Source of the DNA: Tiliqua scincoides
Lineage: Eukaryota > Chordata > Lepidosauria > Squamata > Scincidae
Length of the DNA: 64,000 nucleotides
Assembly: GCF_035046505.1 (NCBI RefSeq)
Contig: NC_089821.1
Span: 183,382,531 to 183,446,530 of the forward strand
Direction of reading: 5' to 3'
The notes under the pieces are model-generated. The model saw only the letters and a program-made list of their open reading frames with translations, was not told the origin of the DNA and did no database searches. The translations under genes were made by a program, and so were the position numbers. This document shows, one piece after another, positions 13,201-24,500 of this stretch. The first letter of the stretch is position 1; every line of letters begins with the position of its first letter.

Positions 13201-14003
13201 CACACATCGAAATGCCACAGGATCAAAGCTGTTTTGGCTTAAATCTTTGTCTTCATGCTTTCCACATGAACCGGGATGCCTTAGGACTGAGCATGTCTAC
13301 TTAGCCTTAATTCAGAAGCTCAGTGCCCAGGCCTCTGCCGTATGCATCTCAGCTTCCTGTATTATCAGCCCAATTCTAAATAACTCCCCACTCAGTTTTG
13401 CAGTGGCACCCACATGGTGCCCACTTGATTAATAGAACGCTGTGACATAAATAGAACACATAGTTTCAACAAAACTCAAAAACAACAACAAATATGCCCA
13501 GGTACTAAAAATGTTAGTTCGTAATTGAGCAACTATAGTAGTACAACAGTAATTTACCTGTGTGTAGAATACAATATACATTTGAGGCCAAATGGAGCAA
13601 ACACTCTGCAGGGAATGAGTTCCAGTGCCTCTTCCAGGGGTAGGTCATTGCAGAAGAGATGCAACTTTCCTTGATAAAATAGTTACCAGCTATGCCCAGA
13701 ATATTCAACGTATGCCTCTCCCCTGCTCCAAAAAAACACTGTATAGTAATCCATTGTAATAAGCAACTGTATGATATGTAGTTGGCAACAGTGTATTTGT
13801 ATTAAGATTTAACCATTTGTTGTAAACACTTTTTTAAAACAGGTGATCTTGATGTTGCAGTTGTTTCCAACTATATCAATAGAATGGGAAGGGTATTTCC
13901 AGCAGTTGAAGGTCGTGTGAAGTTTTCTGCTGGAATTGTATTCCAAGGACATCTTCCTTTGATTTATGGATTAATTGTTACAGTTCTGTATTTTGTTCTC
14001 TAA
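1071..14003 (+). CDS. NT5E: NT5E (ecto-5'-nucleotidase, CD73), 3' seven coding exons
   Basis: GPI-anchored cell-surface enzyme that dephosphorylates extracellular AMP to adenosine. Coding exons: 1071-1259, 4362-4559, 5975-6129, 6977-7085, 8449-8598, 9309-9509, 13843-14003; all junctions are GT-AG and phases agree. They encode about 387 residues matching human residues from about 189 to the C terminus, so exons 1-2 (signal peptide and the first metal ligands) are left of the window. Seen: GHSGF and VVGGHTNTF with the two metal-binding histidines of this family; the CRFQEC loop with its paired cysteines; NGGGIR; LPFGGTFD; FLAGGGDGY, which supply nucleotide-binding residues in CD73. The C terminus is a hydrophobic stretch ending in VLYFVL after KFSAG, as expected for GPI-anchor processing. 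No reading-frame break is seen. The gene is convergent with SNX14, the order known in mammals. Confidence 0.97.
1260..4361 (+). other. NT5E intron 3
   Basis: About 3.1 kb between two certain exons. A C-run lies near 1747. I see no recognisable transposon end, RNA gene or conserved coding frame in it. Confidence 0.6.
4362..4559 (+). CDS. NT5E: NT5E coding exon 4
   Basis: Acceptor TTTTCACAG and donor GTATGG. Encodes TPPSNDLPAGEYPFMV, then VPVVQAYAFGKYLGYL, the end of the N-terminal catalytic domain. Begins with two bases completing a split codon and ends in phase 1. Confidence 0.96.
4789..5505. mobile_element. TTA-type MITE, possibly a tandem or nested pair, in NT5E intron 4
   Basis: Starts near GGTCCAATCTTACCCAGC and contains the family's internal palindrome (AAGGGAACATTTGTTCCCTT) near 4915-4934. 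A second, similar palindrome lies near 5048-5071. The right side ends in TTAGGATTAGGCCCTTA near 5505. A GC-rich middle gives several open frames that look accidental. The rest of the intron (5506-5974) shows nothing recognisable. Confidence 0.5.
5975..6129 (+). CDS. NT5E: NT5E coding exon 5
   Basis: Acceptor CTGTTGTAG and donor GTAAGT. Encodes DPAIKAEVDQL through CRFQECNMGNLICDAV. The arginine and two cysteines of the CRF-x-EC loop are conserved; the second arginine of human CRFREC is glutamine here. Confidence 0.96.
6150..6480. repeat. Degenerate GC-rich repeat in NT5E intron 5
   Basis: Begins with CAGCACAATCCAAATGCTCC and ends near CCAGATCCTAACCCCC, weakly resembling the CCCAATCC-ended family. 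The rest of the intron (6481-6976) holds nothing I recognise. Confidence 0.3.
6977..7085 (+). CDS. NT5E: NT5E coding exon 6
   Basis: Acceptor CCTTTAG and donor GTATGT. Encodes VYNNLRHPDDDQWNHVSM, then CILNGGGIRAPIDERTNN. The NGGGIR segment binds the substrate in the C-terminal domain. Confidence 0.96.
7086..8448 (+). other. NT5E intron 6
   Basis: A segment from about 7131 (CAGTGATGTGCAGTGAGG) to about 7936 (GATGCACCGCTG) has weakly similar ends facing each other and pyrimidine-rich stretches. It could be an old hAT-like element, but its flanks give no matching 8-mer. The remainder is unassigned. Confidence 0.3.
8449..8598 (+). CDS. NT5E: NT5E coding exon 7
   Basis: Acceptor CCATTCAG and donor GTAAGT. 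Encodes GTITLEELLSVLPFGGTFDL through HRYGIGTGELLQVS. The first phenylalanine of FGGTF corresponds to one ring of the adenine-stacking pair in CD73. Confidence 0.96.
8599..9308 (+). other. NT5E intron 7
   Basis: Seven hundred bases with no recognisable repeat or coding frame. A short inverted repeat around 9165-9195 (ATGAACAAGG and CTTTGTTCATAATCTAC) is the only structure noticed. Confidence 0.5.
9309..9509 (+). CDS. NT5E: NT5E coding exon 8
   Basis: Acceptor CTTGATAG and donor GTAAGT. Encodes GIQVVYDLSHHPGSRVLSI through LPSFLAGGGDGYYMLKG. FLAGGGDG carries the second adenine-stacking phenylalanine and an aspartate. Confidence 0.96.
10104..10263. mobile_element. Foldback (MITE-like) element in NT5E intron 8
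   Basis: The arms TTTGGGGATGTATGGCATAG (from 10116) and GCTATGCCATACTCCCCAAA (ending 10250) are inverted copies with one single-base gap. The similarity runs outward through AATTGGCT and AGCCAAT. A second inner inverted repeat (ACTTCTTCC, GGAAGTTG) lies in the loop. No target duplication was identified. Confidence 0.55.
10484..10612 (+). mobile_element. CR1 LINE 3'-end fragment
   Basis: Contains AGCTGGACTAGATGGACC, then TTGGCCTGATCTAACAGGA, the characteristic 3' UTR text of squamate CR1 copies. It is short, degenerate and without coding sequence. Confidence 0.7.
10690..12950 (-). mobile_element. L1-clade LINE, 5'-truncated, ORF2 3' part
   Basis: Read on the minus strand this is the second half of an L1 ORF2 and its 3' end. 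Around 12446-12426 it encodes AFADDLM, the reverse-transcriptase catalytic FADD motif. At 12171-11899 it encodes WKELQLSLLGIVAAVKMNVL, then KFIWQRKKPRIKM, typical of the L1 region after the RT. Several stops and frame changes interrupt it, so it is inactive. The 3' end carries AATAAA just before 10690. The 5' break lies in the RT domain near 12950. It sits antisense in the last NT5E intron. Confidence 0.85.
12951..13842 (+). other. NT5E intron 8, 3' part
   Basis: Unassigned intron sequence. Two partly similar segments (TTCATGCTTTCCACA near 13190 and again near 13253) suggest a decayed local duplication. No gene is seen. Confidence 0.4.
13843..14003 (+). CDS. NT5E: NT5E terminal coding exon 9
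   Basis: Acceptor TTAAAACAG; stop codon TAA at 14001-14003. Encodes GDLDVAVVSNYINRMGRV, then the GPI-attachment region (KFSAG) and a hydrophobic tail that is removed in the mature protein. The serine of KFSAG aligns with the human anchor serine. Confidence 0.95.
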
Positions 14004-14261
14004 TTTTTGCACTTGATCTGAGGACACTGGAGTTTCTCCACATTCTAGGCAACACAATCCAAGGCCTCAACTTACTCAAAACTTGACTAAAGCCACTATG
14101 TTAATTCCTAGTACTGGAGGGGTCAAAGGAAAGGGCATGATGATGTTGACTAGGTTTCATGTATATCTAATGCTTTTATCATATTATGTGTATAATTGGG
14201 GTGTGTGCATGCACGCCTTATAACTTGGATTTCTAGAAAGTAAAAGCAAACAAAAAACATG

Positions 14262-14267
14262 AATAAA
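14262..14267 (+). terminator. Candidate NT5E poly(A) signal AATAAA
   Basis: The first canonical AATAAA on the + strand after the NT5E stop, about 260 bases downstream. A second lies at 15371-15376. Which is used cannot be decided from sequence. Confidence 0.4.
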
Positions 14268-15161
14268 AGCAGATCCTCTCCCCTTCCCCCTGGGTGTGAA
14301 CATCTGGCCAAGCATTACCAAGTCTTACTTGGGGAAGTTAGGGAATGTTCCAAATACATGCATGCATTATGCTGCCTCTGAGTTGAGCTGTCCACAAGAG
14401 AGGGAAAGAATTCTACAAAAAAAACCTAACTGGACAACTGTACTGCCATTCTGTTTCATCACAATAATAGGAATATAAGAATCGTTGGATAAATGGTGGA
14501 GATCAACTATTACTTCTCACTGCAGCTGTTAAATAGGGGCCATTTTGACCTGGGAAAAGGATGCAGAAGATGGAAGGGCTGCATATACACAACAGGGACC
14601 AAATGTGTACACCTGTGGGCTAGGCAAAAGATGGATTAATGCTTCATGTTTCTGTGCCATTATCTTTGCATTTATTTCTGTTAATCATGAAATGACTCTG
14701 AATAAGAGGACCACTCAAGATATTTTGTTGGAATGTGCTGAATACCTCAGCCTGCAGAAAGGAGTGTCTCCTATTTGAGCCCAAGATTATTTCAAACTGC
14801 ATCATTCTTTTACAAAGAACAGTTATGTCAATATATTTCATCGCTAGTATGAAAAGGCGGCAGAAATGATATGCATAACTTTATATTTCTTAGTGCCTCC
14901 AGCCTGGAGTCAAGTTTCTTTGAGGAGACCATTTCTAAGCAGAGCACTCTTGGGCTATAGAACAGGGAACTTTATGAAGTTCACAGATTTATGGTCAATG
15001 TCTTAAAATCCAAATAGGAACAGTTTACTTCAACTTCAGTCACTCTAGAAACATCAGGCAGCTGGAGATTTTCAGCAGGAAAACAGCATGGTAGAAAAAA
15101 AGCTAACGTCCCCTCTTTGTGTGCTGTGGTCTCAATGAGAATCTCTACTGTTTTGAATTGT

Positions 15162-15171
15162 TTTATTTATT
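15162..15171 (-). terminator. Candidate SNX14 poly(A) signals (overlapping AATAAA pair)
   Basis: The minus strand reads AATAAATAAA here, about 350 bases after the SNX14 stop. A nearer ATTAAA lies at 15383-15378, about 135 bases after the stop. Either could end the transcript. Confidence 0.4.
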
Positions 15172-15516
15172 TTTTCTGGTAATAAGCACACATACTAAGA
15201 CACATCTAGTTTGGCCCCGTGTAATACATCAACGTGAATAATTTTTACAGCTTTAGCCCTTTCACAAGGGGTCTGAATAGTTGACAAAAGGCAATGTGTT
15301 AACTTATTCATGTTTCTGTAGCGAAAATTGAAAAAAACAGACTATGTGGTCTTACTGAAATTCAGTCAATAATAAACTTTAATCTTTTCAAGTAAAGAGA
15401 AGTTTTCTAAAGTTAAAATACATTATATTTACAAGCTAATATACAACATTAAACCTATCAATTAAATTAGTACGTAGCAGCCTTCTATGAAATGGGTTAA
15501 TTCAGTGACCTGATGT

Positions 15517-15555
15517 TTACAACCATGGTGATACAGAGGGAATATCCTTTGGAAC
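15517..15555 (-). CDS. SNX14: SNX14 terminal coding exon 29
   Basis: Acceptor CTTTGCAG; encodes [12 protein letters not shown] and then TAA at 15519-15517. This aligns with human VQKEVTSVTSWM. Confidence 0.92.
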   Translation of the reverse strand, partial: VPKDIPSVSPWL

Positions 15556-18500
15556 CTGCAAAGGAAAAGGACTTATAGTTGAATCAGTTGTTTCAAGTAT
15601 TTATAAACACTCTTAGTCTTATTTATAAACACTCTTAGGGATGAATCAGGAAATCAATGTGGTTTTCTGAGGGTACCAAAATCTAGCACTCTGATCAATT
15701 AAAGTGAGGATTTCTATTTTGCCTTCTGACACTAAATAAGTTCCAAAAGTATAGTTCTAAGTTAGATGACAGAGCAGCAAAATTGCAGATGAAATCTGGC
15801 TTATATAAGGTTATAGCCTAAATTGTAAAAACAATTTGTAAAATTGTTTTACAATTGTAAAAATTGTTTTTGTTGCAATAGACTAGTGTGGTTATCCTTC
15901 TGAAATCTGTCTCTACCCTCAACAAAATGATGAAGAATTGGTGGTATGTGAAGATACAATCAATGTGAATCTATCTGGAGTTTGGGCAGCCATTTTAAGA
16001 AAATATAAATATTTATAGAATATTAAACCAGGAAAGTAAATCATCTGGTATGTAACTGGAAATATCCCTAAATCAGGATGTGAGAAATTTCAAGCAATTG
16101 CTCCAAAAAGAGTAGAGTAAAATTTAATCACTAGACAAAAAGAATGGAGCTACAATGAATAAGGAAACTCACAAACTAGAACTTGCTTTATAAACTTCAT
16201 TACTGTTTCCATTTGTACAGCAAGAACAAGGTTTATCACTCAGAAGTATTTTGTCATGACCTACCTTATCAAGCTCTGGAAATAGTTCCTGAATGCCAAT
16301 ATCCAGCAAAACATAAGTCAACTGAAAATAAAATGCCACAAGAAATTATATTTCTGGGTCTGGTCATGTAGCGTCCAGTGCCCCAAAGCTTTCTGTATTT
16401 AACAAGCAGTCTGGAAAATACCATCTGTATAACAACTGAGTTAAGCTGAAAGAACTTGCATCACCAGACCAGATAAGCAGCTTATGAGGTCACAGAAAAA
16501 TAAAGACGTAGGAAGAGCCCCACAGGATCAGGCCATCTTGTTCAGCTTTCTGTATCTCACCCACCAATTGCTTTAGAGAGCACACAAGACAATAAGACAC
16601 AACGTGCGTCCTGATGCCCTCCCCTGCTTCCGGCATGATCGGGAGCTGCCCATAGCTACCTTGGCTTTCAAGTTAAGCTTTTTCAGGATTTACACACTAG
16701 TAGAGAGAAGGACTGAAAACAACATTTATTCAGTAAGAGCGGCTGCAGCCAAGACAATATATTCAATCTATTCTTGGCTCACAATGCAGCAAACATCCAG
16801 CTAGGATGAAATGAGCTAGCAGCAGCTAGCTCCCTCATTCAGTCTGATCTCAAACACCACATTTTAGTAATACTAACATTTCACTGAACATGGCAAGCTT
16901 CAAGAGCTTCCATCAGTCCAAAGACGGCATCAAGAATAGATACCAGGTCATGCTGCCTAACTCTCTATAACCTGCTCCCCACTTCACCTATCTCAGCCAC
17001 TGTAGCTACCTGATGTACTTGTTCCAATGCTTACACCTAGGTCTAGCAACATCCCCACTGCCGTTTCCAATTCTGTGCAGTTCTATGCAAGTTGTACCTA
17101 CAGATCTTTTGGCCTTCCATTTGTCATAACAGGCTGGCAGTTGGAATTCAACACATTATCATAGTGCTCTGTACATAGCTCTCATTGTCTCCTTTTGGTC
17201 TATTAAGGTCATCAAAAAATTGAGTTGTACGTGTACCTGGCCTTAACTGCATGGCTCAGAAGCTGCAACATGTAATTCACCTTTCCAGTCCTGGTTCCAA
17301 ATCACCAGGTTGCTTCTTGGGTAGCAAATGAGTGGCATGAGTGAATACGTGCTTGCAATCCATGTGTGGGATGGGAGAGGCGACACTTACTTGCCACAAG
17401 CAAGCAATAAACTGCATTTCTCTATGACAGGTCTAAGCCTTCACTCCTATACTTCAGTGCTCAGCAACAAGACTGGCAGGAAATAAAAACAAGGACTTAA
17501 TGAAACACCATAAACAGCTTATAAAGCAAATACCTGTTTGTTAAGCACTGGCTGCTGCAATCCATCAAACAGAAGTCTTATACCTTCATACTTGGCCTCT
17601 TCTCCAATACACTTGCCTATCAAATCTAGACAAAACATCAAAACATAACTCATTATGACAGAGCAAACAATGGAGAAAACTGATTCAGTGGCTAAATCCT
17701 TAGAGCTTTACAGTCCCCAAAATTCTACAAAGCAAATCTGTTTATGACAGTTACATGCAACGGCCAATTCGCACAAAACATTCTGGAAAGGTGAACAGCC
17801 TAGGTATACAAATAGTGTTTGGATAGGCAGCAGCTCTTATACCCTGTGCATTGTTCTGGAGGTGTATTCTTAAATGCAAGATGTCAAATTGGGGAGTAAC
17901 TACGTGTCTCAAGGTTTGCGAACTGATAAGTGCCCCTGTTCTTGGGGAGGAGACTTATCACGCTCTGTTCAAATGCAGAGTTTAACCAGTTCTGTCCATC
18001 AGCCCTTAATCTTTATTACTATCTTGATAATCTGGCTACTGTGCCACTCAGTACAATTTAGATCAACCCTTAAATTTGCTTAGATTAAGGCCAAGATTCT
18101 CAGGACAAAAAGAATTTGTCTTTGCAAGGCAGTTCAATTTTTTATTTAAATTCGCTAGAGGGGAAAATAAAGTTCAAACTTGTCACAGTGCTGCTCTGAC
18201 CTCATGTAATATTTGCAAATGAACTGATAAACTACCTTTAGGGTGTCTGATGCCCTTTATAAAAAGAAACCAAGTTCAGATTCATTGTCAGCTTTAAGAA
18301 AACAAAACAGGTCACAAGAGGGGGAAGTGATACATTAAAAGGTTGAGCAGGTTGCAGATAATATTCTATTTGCATGTCTGAAACACTCCATCGAAGTATG
18401 TTCAACCTAGACAAGGGTGCCTATTCTGTGAAAAAGTGTGCCAATGTGGCGTGCAACTGGACAGTGCTGCAAGCATTCCATATCAGTGGGTAGATGCCTG

Positions 18501-21500
18501 CAGTTTGGGGTGCAAAAGAAGGGTGCTCCAGGCAGAAGGGCTGCAATCAAGCAGGAGATATCTTTAGATTGCAGAAACCAGGAGAGGAAAAGTGATGTTT
18601 AGAAGAAGATATTGAAGGAGTCCCTCCATGTGTCTACTGAGCAGGAATATGGATAATTGTGCTGGGAAAATGGCCTGAGTGAACCACAATTCAGTGAACC
18701 ACTTTGCATACTGGGGACTGCCTTTATGAAAATTTGAATCAGCAGCATGAACACACACAAGACTCTTCTCAGTTATGTTCTTGGGCATTAAACTAGAGAC
18801 CTGTCAAAATCAGCCCATAGTATTTATTTCCAGAAGTGCATTACATTTCAAAGAATGCTCAGCATTCAACTAAACTGAAAAAAATAAGAGGCATGGCAAT
18901 TACTTGCATTTTTACCATTATCAGTATGAGTTCAATGTGAGAAGGGACAGTAGTGAGATGGAAGATGACTAAAATCTGAGATACTGTAAGACCCACACAG
19001 GTTTTAGGAAGGCAATACTCAAACTAGTTGCAACACCTGCCTTCTTTTTAAATTGCAATGCTTTGCAACACACACACTTGGAACTTTGATCATTTCAGGT
19101 CTGTCTCCTTGATAAAGAGAGTCATACAAGCACTTAACCTGGAATGTATTTCATCATTTCTTCAAATGTCTGCTTTGCCCGTTTCTGTTTATCTTGAAGA
19201 GAACGAGGTTCAGAATTCTCACAAAACACAGCATCTGGAATAAAAAATGGTTTTCAGACCTATCTATACTGTTTAACTTCTGTTTTAATTAATTTGGTTG
19301 GTAACTTTAATCAGAAGGGCAAGTTATATCTAATTGGCACATCTTGTTCCAATCAGTGCTATTTTTTATACTGCACAAAATTCTAACTGTCCACGAGTAC
19401 CCCTACAAGTTTAAGATGTATTCTAATATCAATAGAACATTTATAATACACATAACACCGTACGACATTACACTCACCTCTCAAAAGCGTTATGAATGAG
19501 ACCAAACGGTGCTCCTGAAAGAGCTGTTCTAGCTTATATTGCAGGTAGTAGTCTGTATATGCCTCTAAAGTGTTTTTTAAAAGAATCCGTCCTCCCATCA
19601 AGATATGATGAAGCCAATCAGGAATACGGAAAACAACTCTGCCTGCAAAGTCATTAATATATATATATTGGGTACGAGCATACAGGTTTAGTCTTATTTG
19701 CAAGGATTCCATCCCCAGAGGTCATGCGGATTTCAAAAATCACATTAAAGCAAATCCATTAAAAAAAACCATGTCCTTTTGCTCTGCGATTTAAAAACAG
19801 CCTTGCTGATCTTCATAATCATCAGGCAAATAATCAGTCTCTCTCAAGGTGCTTAGAAAGGCTTCATTCCAAGCTGCAGAATAGGGAAAGAATGAAGGAG
19901 GTGATATTAACTTCCACTTAGTAGCATTCTTTCATGTGCTCAGGGGAAAGGAGGGGTCACTTGCCTCAGACTGAAGCTGTTCTAAGCGCTTGGAGAAAAA
20001 ATAATTGATGGATTGTCAGCTGGCTGCTCTCTCTTGCATTAATGAGGCTATTGTTAAACAACGTTTTTCCTTTAGTTCTAATCGCATTAAGATAAAACCG
20101 TGGGTGAGAAATCAGTGGATAATTAGGTTATATCTGTACTGTTTATTTTTGGAACACAAAACAGCAATTTTTGTTTGTTTGTGTGTGCCGGGCATGTAAA
20201 ACGTATGATCCAGGACTAGCAAATAAGGGCTACAAAATATACCAAGGTCTGGCTATTCCCAGTGTATGGTAAGACTGCTGGGTCAGTTGCTTCATTGCTG
20301 TAGGTTCCTCTCTCCATTATCACCTCTTTAGATCAGGAAGAACATTTGGAAGAAAATGCTGAAGACCAGATGGAAAGTTGCTGCTGGAGCTTTATAACAC
20401 CGCCCGCCCCCCTTTTGCTCGCAGGAGAGAGAGAAGCAATGCTGATGGCATGCCTGAACACTAGGTTTTCTCACTGCGACAACAGCGAATGATTTGCATC
20501 ATGGATATTGTACCACAAAAAGTCATGATTTTGCAAATGAAAACATTGACACATCTGTCATCATGTACAGATATCTTGTCAAAGCAACAAGAAAAACTGG
20601 TTTGCAAACAAGTTCCAACATTAAAACACTGATAATATTTAAGCTAATAGATCTACTCAGTGGGCTCAGAAATGATTATGGTTCCTGATACAAAAATTGG
20701 AACAGATTTCTCACCAATGTACATTAAGTAGTCATAGACTCCTTCAACTGTCATCATTTCCATAAAGTAGTTCTGATTTTGTCTTCTCTCAGAATTCTCA
20801 GAGCGGTTTGCATTGTTCTTGTATAGTTCATTAAAAAGCTAAAAATCAGAGAGAGCATCAATTTGGTTTTTGTTTTTAAAGACATGCAAGGATTATGCGA
20901 TTCATCAAAGAGGACCATTCAACAGTAAGCACTGGCTGGTTTTAATAGAAGAGGCAAATTTTCCACTGTAACAATAAAATCGCTAAAGGTATCAAGTTCA
21001 GAAAGGTACTAGAAATAGAAGTTCTATTTCATGCTACAGTATCCAGTATAACACAGAAAGGTGTTTGATTAAGGATTTGGTACTTAAATACCTGAAGAAC
21101 CATCTCTCCCTGTACAAATCTGCCTGCCCTTGAAGGCACCTCAGGCAGCTCTGCTACAGGTGCTGTCACTTTTGGAAACATAGCTGACAAGTTTGTAAGA
21201 AACAGTCTTAGCTGTGGCACCTGCCCTGTAGAAATCACTCCTGGCAGAGTAGGCCTGCCTCCTTTGCCTTGGTGTTTCTAAGGGAAACTAAACACTTTTC
21301 TGTTCCACTGAGCCTTTGATTTGCTTATCTGTTCCATAGGATTTGCTGGCTCAATTGTAATGTCACTGCTCTGTCTTTCTGCAATTTTTGTTTTATCTGG
21401 ATTGTAGTCACTTTCTTGCTTTTGTATTAATTTACTGCTATGAACCGCCTTGAGCTTTCCCATTGGGTTATTAAAAGCAGAGTAGAAGTGTTCAATAACA

Positions 21501-24500
21501 AACATTATATGTCATATCTGGAGGTGAAAACAGCTGTAATCTGTTACCCACAGCTCCTAGATGACAAGGAAGCAATCACAAAGCTTTCCATGTTTCACTA
21601 TGAATTTTTTTTAAGATATATAAAAAAATATTATTAAAAACTTAGCAACTGAAGCTGGATGCCTTTCTCAAAATCTACTACCATCAGATTTCTCAAAAGT
21701 AGGAATGATACATTGTATCTTAGCATTGCTCTATGTTCAAACTCCATGACAATAAGTATTATAAACACCTGTATTCAGGCAGTGAGTAATGCTCTAGGTC
21801 AGGGGTGTCCAAACTTTTTGGCAGGAGGGTCACATCATCTCTCTGACACTGTGTCAGGAAAAAATAATTTACATTAAAATTTTGAATAAATTTACATAAA
21901 TGAATATATTAGAGATGGATCTTATATGAATGAAGCTCTTGCAATAGCCTAGGGCCTATAAAAGGCCTTGCACAAACCAAGGCAGGCCTTTCCTTTGCTG
22001 CCACTGCTGCCTCACAGATGTGAAACAGCAAGCAGTAAAGGGAGCCCTCACCCTGCAGCTCACGCAAAAGGTCGAACAGTTGCCCTCAGGCTGAGAACAG
22101 TTGCATCGGGCCAGCAAAGGCTCCAACAAGTCTCCGGAGGGCCAGAGATTTATTGGAGACTGGGGGCTCCCCATGGGCTGGATTAGGGGTCCCCAAGGAC
22201 TGCAAATGGCTTCTAGGCAGGGGTTTGGGCACCCCTGCTCCAGTTAGTAATGCTAAGCAAAAATGAAATCTGCATAACTGTGACAATGGTATCAAAAATA
22301 AAATTGAAAGTACAAAAAAAAAGTCTGACAAAAAAGACCTGCACAACTACTTCTGCAGATTCAAGCTGGCCACAGGTTTTTATGTTTCTAAGATCAATCC
22401 CTCATGCCACAGACACTCATTTTGAAACTGAAGAGAGTTCCAAAAGTAGTTTGTGGCATGGCATGGAGGCAGAGAGGCATCTGCACAAGCATCCCATTAA
22501 GCCTCAGATGTACCCACAAGGTTCCTTGTTTTTCAGCCAATGGAAAGATTGAACAGCGTATCTAAAACAAAGACACTAATCAGGGTAATACAGACAGACA
22601 TCCACAAAAGTTTCTAGTATCTATCATTGTGTCTCAATGGCCAATTACTCCAAGTAATCATACCTTTTTGTTGTTTTCAGAAGTTGGGCTGAGAATTGTT
22701 AGTTCCGGTCTGCTTGGTTTTGGCTTGGGAGATTCACAGGAATTAATAAAATTTATTATGAATGTCTCCAAGTGCTGGCCTTTCTGCAATTAAGAAAATG
22801 TAAAAATAATAATAAGCAAATTTTCAAAATAAAAGCTATAAGGAACTCCACAACTAGTTATTAGCAAACAATGTCAATTACAAATACAATTTAAAATTAA
22901 AAGGTCTACCCACCTCTTTCATTAGTTTTGATGGAACAGATTTTATAATTTTGCCTGCAATTGAGAACAGCAGTAAAAAAGTTAATTGAGATTCCCATTT
23001 TCAGTGCTACAGTTTATGGCATTCTCCTTATTGTATAAGCCCCTGGACTTGCTTCATTCTATTAAAAAGTTAAATTCCTTAATCAGTGATCATCATATAA
23101 AAAAATGCACTTCATAGTTTGCTATGCACCTGAATGCCACTATGTGTATGTAAACCACACTGAAAATAGGAACCGTATAACAGCAGCATACAAACTAACA
23201 GTCTGTAAGCTGAATACAGAACACATACATTAGTTTGTCAAGAAGACAAAGATTTTCACAAACTGGAAGTGTCTGTGAATGAATGCTACATCTTCTAGAA
23301 ACACCAAAGAAGAAAGCTTCTGTATGCAAGAACACACAAAGCTGTCTTATACAGAGTCAGACGTCCGCTCCACCTTGCTCAGTGCTGGCTACACTGACAG
23401 CAGCTCTCAAAAGCTTTTAGACAGGAGATCTGCTCCAGCCCTATCTAGAGATGTCAGGGTTGACCCTTCCCTGCATACAAACCCATGTTTTCTACCCATA
23501 GAGGTACAGCACTTCCCATAACAAAGCTAACAGTAATTCAGAGAGTGGAGAACCATAAAGCGTTTTAAGCAACCCATGCAATTCAGAGTCCAATGGTCAC
23601 ATTTGGATAAGCTGGAAAATTGTTACTTTTTTTAGTGACAACTTTTTACATACCTAGATTTACATCAGGTAAGATCTTATCAAGAAACTGCGTCTCTCCA
23701 CCATTAGGTGATAAGAAGTCAGCCAATAGCTGGCTATTGCTTAGCTCTGGATGTTGTGAAAGTTTCTTCAAAAGGAGAAAAAAGTAAGATTATGCTCAAA
23801 TTAGTTTCTTTCCAAAAACAAAAAAATTAAAAACTCTTAAAAGGAGATAAATTTCATGGAATGAAACTTTAAAAAATCATAGCAATTGAAAACACCTTGT
23901 GAACTGTGGGTCACAAAATATTTACTGCTTGGATAGAAAACCAATCCTTCCCATGCTAGCTATACACATTTACAAATAAACTTAATCATAGTGTTTTTCT
24001 ACCTGCAAGTATTCCTGAAATTCTTCTCTCTTTGACTGTAAGAATTCAAAATTCTTTGGTCCAATTATTCTCTTTGAAGGAAGCTGGGCATCTGGGAATG
24101 TACCTGGATAATACAACATAATTTCAAACTACTGAAGTTGTAGTACAATGTAAAATAAATATTAAAGAACTTTTCAGTTTAAAAGTAAAATGACAAATGA
24201 AGCAAGACAAATTTCAAAGAGAGGAGTGGGTGTAGGGGAAATCACAACCTACCATGAAATTCTGTTAGCTTTGACTCAAGAACATAAAATTCAAGATATC
24301 TTCTGTAGACTGACCAGTGTTCAGGAGCATGTCCAACTGAAAACACACAGAGATATATGATTTTCACATGTACAACTTCAGGTGTACAATTTTCACTGAA
24401 TTTCACTTCAGGTGCTCTACAGGCAAACATATTAGTACAGGTATAATCTTAATTATCCACGGATTTTTCACCCACGGTTTTAGCTCTATGCCAGCGATTT

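Larger units (their letters stand above)
14004..15516. other. Convergent intergenic region and 3' UTRs of NT5E and SNX14
   Basis: The 1.5 kb between the two stop codons must hold both 3' UTRs. It is AT-rich, with no recognisable transposon. The candidate poly(A) signals of the two genes interleave, so the transcripts could overlap. Confidence 0.6.
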
